A stretch of DNA of 64,000 nt from assembly GCF_028858725.1 (NCBI RefSeq), contig NC_084774.1:2330001-2394000 (forward strand), in the 5' to 3' direction. The notes under the pieces were generated by a model. The model did no database searches. It was not told the DNA's origin and saw only the letters and a list, made by a program, of their open reading frames with translations. How positions within the stretch are numbered: position 1 is the first letter of the stretch; the number at the start of each line of letters is the position of its first letter. Origin of the DNA: Colius striatus. Lineage: Eukaryota; Chordata; Aves; Coliiformes; Coliidae. Below, piece by piece: positions 60,701 to 64,000 of the stretch. A program made the translations under genes and the position numbers.

Positions 60701-63700
60701 AAGTAATTAATGGTCCCACCTGGTTTGCCAGGTCATTGCAGAACTGGTGCTGCTGTAACAGAATGCAGAGTTATGGGTAGGATTAAACAGCTGAGGTTGG
60801 GAGGAACGTGACTGGTGCCAAATGTATAACCACAACTTAAGCAATTCCAGCAGAGCTTTGAGTTTTCTTTCTATCTAGAGTGGTGAGTAAAAGGACAGCT
60901 AGTGGACAGGGGGTTTATGTTAAATTCCTGTCCATGACTATGGTCTGTTTCTCATTTTGGATTCTTAGCGTAGCTATTCTTTACCACAAAAGAAACATTG
61001 TAAGGAGATAATAGCTCCAAGGATAGTTCATTTGCAAGTCTGAAGGAAGAATAAGTTGGGATCTTTTTGGCCTGTTCTGTGGAAGTTTATGCTAGTTAAG
61101 TTGTAATGGTCATTTCTGGCCTTAAAGTCTCTAATTGCATTTCTCCAGCCTTGTGTTGGTGATGACCTTCAGAGAAGGCAGTGCAGAAACAGTGCAAGGA
61201 GTCATGGAAACTTACCACAGTGATGACAGGAGACCTCATACAGCTGAAGGTGCCTATATTCAGGGCACTTCTGTTGGGAGAATAAGGCTTAGAAAGATCT
61301 GTGTTGTAGAAAAAGAGAACAATTGTTTAAAGATTAAATAGATGTTTGTGTTTAAAATAGATGTTAGGTTAGAGAAGGGACAGTTTTCATAGAGCAGTAA
61401 TGGCATATTGTCAACTTTTAGTTGTCAGCCATCGTTGGGAAGGCTGCTGGGGGATTCCTGTTGGTGATGAAAAAGGGAATTAACCTGTGAGTTAATCTGA
61501 TATGCAATCACATGAATAAGTCAAGAAGCTTCTGTATGTGCTTTTAGAAAGGTGTCACTTCAGTTATTCCATCAGCAGTGGCTTTTTTTAACTAGTTGGG
61601 AATTTCATAGCTTTACTGTGTTACAGTTTGCTTTTACAGACAAGTCATCCTCTTCATCTTCTCTTGGATTAATTCTAGTATCAGATAGCTTAGAATTTTG
61701 TGATACATTAATGGGCTTCATAAATTCCAATAGGGGAATCTGTTTTCCTACTCATATGCCATAAGGCAGTGTAAATGAGCCTACACAAACTACATGATGG
61801 TACGAGATAAAAAGACTGAGTTAAAGAGCTTTTGCATTTTTGTCCTCATCTGATGCCTTCCATGTCATATCAGTGGTTGATTCTGCTTTTTATAGGAACT
61901 GGAAAGAGCTCAGGTCTTGCATTCCAGGTGTGAATTAAAGGCTGCTATTCCTGAAAAGCAAAGAAAAAAACCTCAGCTAAACACCCCACCTCCCAAAGCT
62001 CCCCAAAATCTTTTCAGGGATCTTCTGATTCCATCAGTGCACAGACCAAATACTGCTTTGGATAGGAAATTATTTCTCTTATTCCTCTGACCCTAATTTT
62101 GCCTTATCTCAACTAACCTTGTAGTTTTCCTTGAAGCAGCAGCAAACAGCAAGAAGCAGCAAAGCTAACTTTTTGCTACCCTTACAAGCATGCAGAACTC
62201 AGATTGAAGCTTGGTGCAAGTCAGACCTATAGTGAGAGATTGGTTTTTTTCCAGTAAACTTTAAAAGAAACAAAGATAGTGCTTCTTGTCACAGCATGGT
62301 GGGGTTGGAAGGGACCTGCAGAGATCATCCAGCCCAACCCCCTGCAGAAGCAGGTTCACCTAGATCAGGTCACACAGGGACGTGTCCAGGTGGGTCTTGA
62401 AGCCCTCCAAGGAAGGAGCCTCCACACCCTCCCTGGGCAGCCTGGGCCAGGGCTCCCTCACTCAAACACTGAAACAGCCTTTCCTTATGTTTAACTGGAA
62501 CTGTTTGTGTTCCAGCTTCATCCCATCAGCCCTTGTCCTGTTGCAAGATACCATTGAAAAAAGTGCTGCCCCAACCTCCTGACACCCACCAGTGAGATAT
62601 TTGTCACTATTAATGAGCTCCCCCCTCAGTCTCCTCCAGACTGAACAGCCCCAGGTCCCACAGCCTTTCTTCATAAGGCAGACGCTCCAGTCCCCTGATC
62701 ATCTTGGTGTCCCTGCACTGGCCTCTCTCCAGCACTTCCCTGTCCCTCTGCAGCTGAGGAGCCCAGAACTGGACACAGGACTCCAGATGAGGCCTGAGCA
62801 GGGCAGAGCAGAGGGGGAGCAGAACCTCCCTTGCCCTGCTGCCCACACTCTTCTTGCTGCCCCCAGGCTGCCATTGGCTTCTTGCCCACGAGGCCACGTT
62901 GCTGCTCATGGTCAGTTTATCACCACCCAGCACTCCCAGGTCTCTCTCCTGGAGCTTAGTGTCAGATCTGTGTAAAGGCAAGCACGGGGTTTCCATTTCT
63001 GCTCCCTAAAATTTCTCAAACTGTAAAAACCTCATGGATGTCCTTTATGTTTTCATCCAGGCTGGAGCCTCCCATGTTAGCAGATGCATATTATGGTGGT
63101 GTGATTGCTGTATGCTGCAACTGTAAGGAGATTTGCAGGTATCTGAATGTCATTCAGTCTCTGCCCTGGTTAGGCATCTTTTCAGTTTATCCTTGAATTT
63201 CAATGTCACAGTCTTTGTAAGGATGATCCTGGGATGTAACAATGAGCATGCTTAGTTACCAATAGTATGAGTCCTACAATATACCTGTAACCTAGTGTGG
63301 ATGTAGCTTTAATGTGGCAATAGCTGATGCTTAAATGGAGTTTTTACACATGTAAAGGCTTGATCTCTAAAGCAGTTACATCTGTGTGTGTTTAATGTCG
63401 TTTGGCTGCACAGAGGCCCATTGATTTTAATGGGACTCCTTGTGAGAGAACGTGAACTCTTGAGGTAACTGCTAGCTAGATCAGGCACTAAGGGTGTGGA
63501 AGAGAGCACAGCCAGCTCTCTTAGATTGTAAACTTGGAAGTTAGGACTGTTCTTTTCTCCACAGTGTGAAGGCATAAGGCTTTTATAATCCAGAGTGCTG
63601 GGGTGTTTTTCCTTCATCTTTTTGTTGCTTATAATCTTTCAATCATTGTTTTATCAAGATGAATGAACTTTTAGTCTCTTCTGTTAGGATTTATTGTAAG

Positions 63701-64000
63701 TTAGATGGAAATAATCTAAGCATTGCTGTTTGAAGAGGTTAGCTGTTCCCTTGCTCCTTATCATTGCTCTATTTTCCTTCCTTGGTGCTAGTGATACTGC
63801 ATTGGCAATTCCTTTCTCTTCCATGCTTATCCACTCTTCACTTAGAGTTCAATCAGGGTCCATTTATGTGAAGAAAACTTTCTCACATGTGTCTTTTATC
63901 AATTGCAAGGTATTTTAAGTGATAAGGAAGTCAAGGACAGTTATTCTAGGTGTTAAGTTCTACTTATTAATCTTGATGTCTTTATCCCTAATGGTTCTTT
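36500..64000 (+). CDS. UQCC1: UQCC1, complex III assembly factor 1 (5' part of gene, 7 coding exons)
   Basis: Mitochondrial inner-membrane-associated chaperone, homologue of yeast Cbp3. With UQCC2 it binds newly made cytochrome b and starts assembly of respiratory complex III (family knowledge). Exons: 36500-36523, 39320-39424, 41325-41429, 44052-44159, 47243-47315, 52610-52667 and 60343-60451; all junctions are GT/AG and keep phase. The 194 codons seen end at VMG with a GTAAGT donor at 60452; the human protein continues for about another 105 residues, so the remaining exons lie beyond 64000. The N-terminus (MAALARAA...) is Arg/Ala-rich without acidic residues, like a mitochondrial presequence. 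From about residue 85 identity to human is very high ([69 protein letters not shown]), the start of the ubiquinol-cytochrome c chaperone domain. Confidence 0.95.
36524..38490 (+). other. UQCC1 intron 1, first part
   Basis: The first 200 bases belong to the CpG island. Beyond that I see no exon or clear repeat. Confidence 0.4.
38495..38676 (+). mobile_element. CR1 LINE 3' end, sense, in UQCC1 intron 1
   Basis: It starts at the GAGGGAGCCCTGGCCCAGGCTG motif and ends TTCTAACCCCACTATTCTACCATTCTA. Only the last 180 bases of CR1 remain. Confidence 0.9.
38947..39114 (+). repeat. Perfect (TTTCCCC)24 heptamer repeat
   Basis: Exactly 168 bases, 24 uninterrupted copies of TTTCCCC (GGGGAAA on the other strand), ending 205 bases before UQCC1 exon 2. 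All pyrimidine on the + strand. The KGKGERG-repeat open frames on the minus strand are its translation and not a protein gene. Confidence 0.97.
39320..39424 (+). CDS. UQCC1: UQCC1 coding exon 2
   Basis: This exon encodes 35 codons including [21 protein letters not shown], aligning with human SISQWVPVCSRLIPVSPTQGQ. It lies between TTCCAG (39314-39319) and GTAGGA (39425). Basic and alanine-rich, it continues the presequence. Confidence 0.82.
40253..40632 (-). mobile_element. CR1 LINE 3' end, antisense, in UQCC1 intron 2
   Basis: ATCACAGAACCCTAGAATCTTAAGGGCTGG at the left is the reversed terminus. The body matches 29890-30164 closely (translated tails share [20 protein letters not shown]), so the two are recent members of one subfamily in opposite orientation. 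Confidence 0.92.
41325..41429 (+). CDS. UQCC1: UQCC1 coding exon 3
   Basis: This exon encodes 35 codons including [12 protein letters not shown] and FFYRTNK, aligning with human SRACGGSEQIPG and YHTTRK. The acceptor is TTACTAG at 41318-41324 and the donor is GTTAGA at 41430, a weaker donor. Phase 0 on both sides. Confidence 0.82.
41430..44051 (+). other. UQCC1 intron 3
   Basis: No exon or RNA gene seen. An old CR1-like remnant is at 42560-42900; the rest is AT-rich unique sequence. Confidence 0.4.
42560..42900 (+). mobile_element. Old CR1-like LINE remnant
   Basis: CAGGATGATCAGGAATGTGACCAGGCTCCAGTATGAGAAGAGGCTGCTTAGGAACC resembles the CR1 ORF2 tail ('...[11 protein letters not shown]' region) but is strongly diverged. 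GAGGTTCTTCCAACCTCTGTGATCCATGCC just before it resembles a CR1 3' terminus, so two fragments may abut. Confidence 0.4.
44052..44159 (+). CDS. UQCC1: UQCC1 coding exon 4
   Basis: This exon encodes 36 codons, [16 protein letters not shown]... to GPLKYSRW, nearly identical to human from EEKVGAF. The AG at 44050-44051 is used. The later AG before ATTCC would shift the frame. The donor is GTAAAG at 44160. Confidence 0.92.
44304..45303 (-). mobile_element. CR1 LINE, 1-kb 3' copy with ORF2 tail open, in UQCC1 intron 4
   Basis: The 3' end is at the left (ATAGAATCATAGAATGGTGGG). Reading minus, an uninterrupted 237-codon frame (44382-45095) spans the ORF2 C-terminal part ([48 protein letters not shown]-like), and RT residues [17 protein letters not shown] lie just upstream in another frame. 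5'-truncated and inactive, but young by its intact frame. Confidence 0.94.
45304..46607 (+). other. UQCC1 intron 4, middle
   Basis: No exon seen. An AATAAAGACTCTTGTTAGCTC segment near 45655-45675 resembles a retroviral R region and may mark an old LTR; otherwise nothing recognised. Confidence 0.3.
46608..46734 (+). mobile_element. Short CR1 LINE 3' end, sense
   Basis: GTGTGACCTGATCTAGGTGGGAGCTGCTTCTGC through CCCACCATTCTGTTATTCTATG: the last 125 bases of CR1 with an intact terminus. Confidence 0.9.
47243..47315 (+). CDS. UQCC1: UQCC1 coding exon 5
   Basis: This exon encodes [24 protein letters not shown] plus one base, between CTCTTTAG (ends 47242) and GTAAGT (47316). It is almost identical to human and lies in the ubiquinol-cytochrome c chaperone domain. 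Confidence 0.94.
47316..52609 (+). other. UQCC1 intron 5
   Basis: 5.3 kb without any recognised young repeat except a short LTR-end-like sequence at about 52297-52375 (GTGGTGGCTTAGGCCCAGCAGCC). No exon or RNA gene supported. Confidence 0.4.
52297..52375 (-). mobile_element. Possible ERV LTR end fragment
   Basis: GTGTGGTGGCTTAGGCCCAGCAGCCAGTGCCTAAC looks like a decayed copy of the LTR terminus seen at 21616, followed by a C-rich stretch and GCAGGGTGGGGAAGAGAAG. Very short, so tentative. Confidence 0.4.
52610..52667 (+). CDS. UQCC1: UQCC1 coding exon 6 (58 bp)
   Basis: This small exon encodes [19 protein letters not shown] plus two bases of a Trp codon, aligning with human RCQMPDTFNSWFLITLLHVW. 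The acceptor is CATCAAG (ends 52609) and the donor GTAAGT (52668). The flanking split codons (A|GG and TG|G) give Arg and Trp as expected. Confidence 0.93.
52788..53514 (+). mobile_element. Solo ERV LTR in UQCC1 intron 6
   Basis: It begins TGTCCTGATTTTAGCTGGGGTAAAGTTAATTTTC and ends GCTTAGTTGCTGGCTGGGGTTAAAGCACAACA, inverted-terminal TG...CA ends of a very common bird ERV LTR. In between are CAGCGAGGAGGAGGGAGCACAAGGAG and GGACAGCTGACCCCAACTAGCCAAAGGG, the diagnostic middle part. TTACTGA lies directly before the left end and again five bases after the right end, a possible target duplication with slippage. It carries a 165-bp tandem array at its R/U5 side. Confidence 0.85.
53216..53380 (+). 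repeat. 25-bp tandem array inside the solo LTR
   Basis: Five perfect copies of a 25-base unit (TATTTGATTTTAGTTAGC followed by AAACTGT) at 53216-53340, then two copies of a 20-base form lacking TTTGA (53341-53380). The unit derives from the LTR's own ATTTTAGTT...AAACTG segment. Confidence 0.95.
53515..55711 (+). other. UQCC1 intron 6, first part
   Basis: No exon supported. A 108-codon open frame at 54991-55317 has no recognised domain. A tiny CR1 3' end sits at 54641-54686. Confidence 0.35.
54641..54686 (-). mobile_element. CR1 3' terminal fragment
   Basis: ATCATAGAATTGTAGAATGGAGGGTTGGAAGGGACCTTTGG is just the reversed terminal 45 bases of a CR1, a very short insertion or a decayed end. Confidence 0.7.
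55712..56405 (+). mobile_element. CR1 LINE 3' end, sense, in UQCC1 intron 6
   Basis: From GCTGGGAAGGAACAACCCCCTGCACCAGGACAGG through the ORF2 tail to CCCCCACCATGCTATGATTCTATGAG. It has an internal deletion around 56170, where the ORF2 tail jumps to GGAACACGAACAGTTCCAG. Confidence 0.93.
56406..60342 (+). other. UQCC1 intron 6, second part
   Basis: About 3.9 kb without recognised repeat or exon. An open frame at about 58578-58798 starts like a signal peptide but has no acceptable family match and no splice or promoter support. Confidence 0.4.
60343..60451 (+). CDS. UQCC1: UQCC1 coding exon 7
   Basis: This exon encodes the last base of the split Trp codon and 36 codons, [10 protein letters not shown] to RGKVMG, between TCTTGCAG (ends 60342) and GTAAGT (60452). 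It is nearly identical to human. The next expected exon (VNPYIL... in human) is not found before 64000. Confidence 0.95.
60452..62289 (+). other. UQCC1 intron 7, first part
   Basis: No exon or repeat recognised. Confidence 0.4.
62290..62955 (-). mobile_element. CR1 LINE 3' end, antisense, in UQCC1 intron 7
   Basis: CACAGCATGGTGGGGTTGGAAGGGACC at the left is the reversed terminus. The body runs through the ORF2 tail to CACCCAGCACTCCCAGGTCTCTC. It matches the copies at 26038 and 44304. Confidence 0.93.
62956..64000 (+). other. UQCC1 intron 7, to window end
   Basis: AT-rich sequence with no exon found; the next UQCC1 exon must lie to the right of the window. Confidence 0.4.

Noticed and set aside
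1-64000. CRISPR arrays, bacterial operons or prophage
   Set aside because: The sequence is vertebrate nuclear DNA with spliced genes; the tandem repeats present lack the spaced-repeat structure of CRISPR.

Overview
This is avian nuclear DNA. Three vertebrate genes with intron-exon structure are spread over 64 kb. The DNA between and inside them is full of CR1 (chicken-repeat-1) LINE 3' ends and solo LTRs of bird-type endogenous retroviruses. CR1 copies I can recognise cover roughly 7 kb (about 11%). I cannot name the species. The LTR types look more like those known from neoavian birds than from chicken, but that is an impression from memory.

Layout. (1) 1-9650, + strand: the 3' end of CEP250 (C-Nap1, the centriole-linker coiled-coil protein). 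Six coding exons are visible, including a 2.5-kb exon, and the stop codon is at 9648-9650. (2) 9651-13902: spacer with an LTR fragment, a CR1 and a CpG-enriched block. (3) 13903-17049, + strand: complete two-exon GDF5 (BMP-family ligand of joints and cartilage), 500 codons, with an AATAAA signal at 17786. (4) 17792-36400: an 18.6-kb spacer holding six CR1 copies (one ancient), nested and solo LTRs, an isolated CpG-rich block at 24.1-24.4 kb, and repeat-poor stretches that could hold GDF5 enhancers. It ends in about 0.95 kb of G-rich (GT)n-type repeat that abuts the next promoter. (5) 36500 to beyond the window end, + strand: UQCC1 (mitochondrial complex III assembly factor, Cbp3 homologue). 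Seven coding exons (194 codons) are present; the remaining exons lie past 64000. Its introns carry CR1 copies, a perfect 24-unit heptamer repeat and a solo LTR with an internal 25-bp tandem array.

All exon joins were set by GT/AG sites, reading phase and agreement with the known vertebrate proteins. GDF5 next to UQCC1 in the same orientation matches the human arrangement. CEP250, however, points toward GDF5 here, whereas I recall it as head-to-head with GDF5 in human, so CEP250 appears inverted relative to its neighbours.

The three genes do not form one pathway; they are a conserved neighbourhood. I found no convincing previously undescribed system. The best leads are the CEP250 orientation, the duplicated G-rich tract at the UQCC1 promoter, the perfect polypurine heptamer array in UQCC1 intron 1, the 105-bp in-frame repeat in CEP250, and two unexplained CpG-rich blocks.
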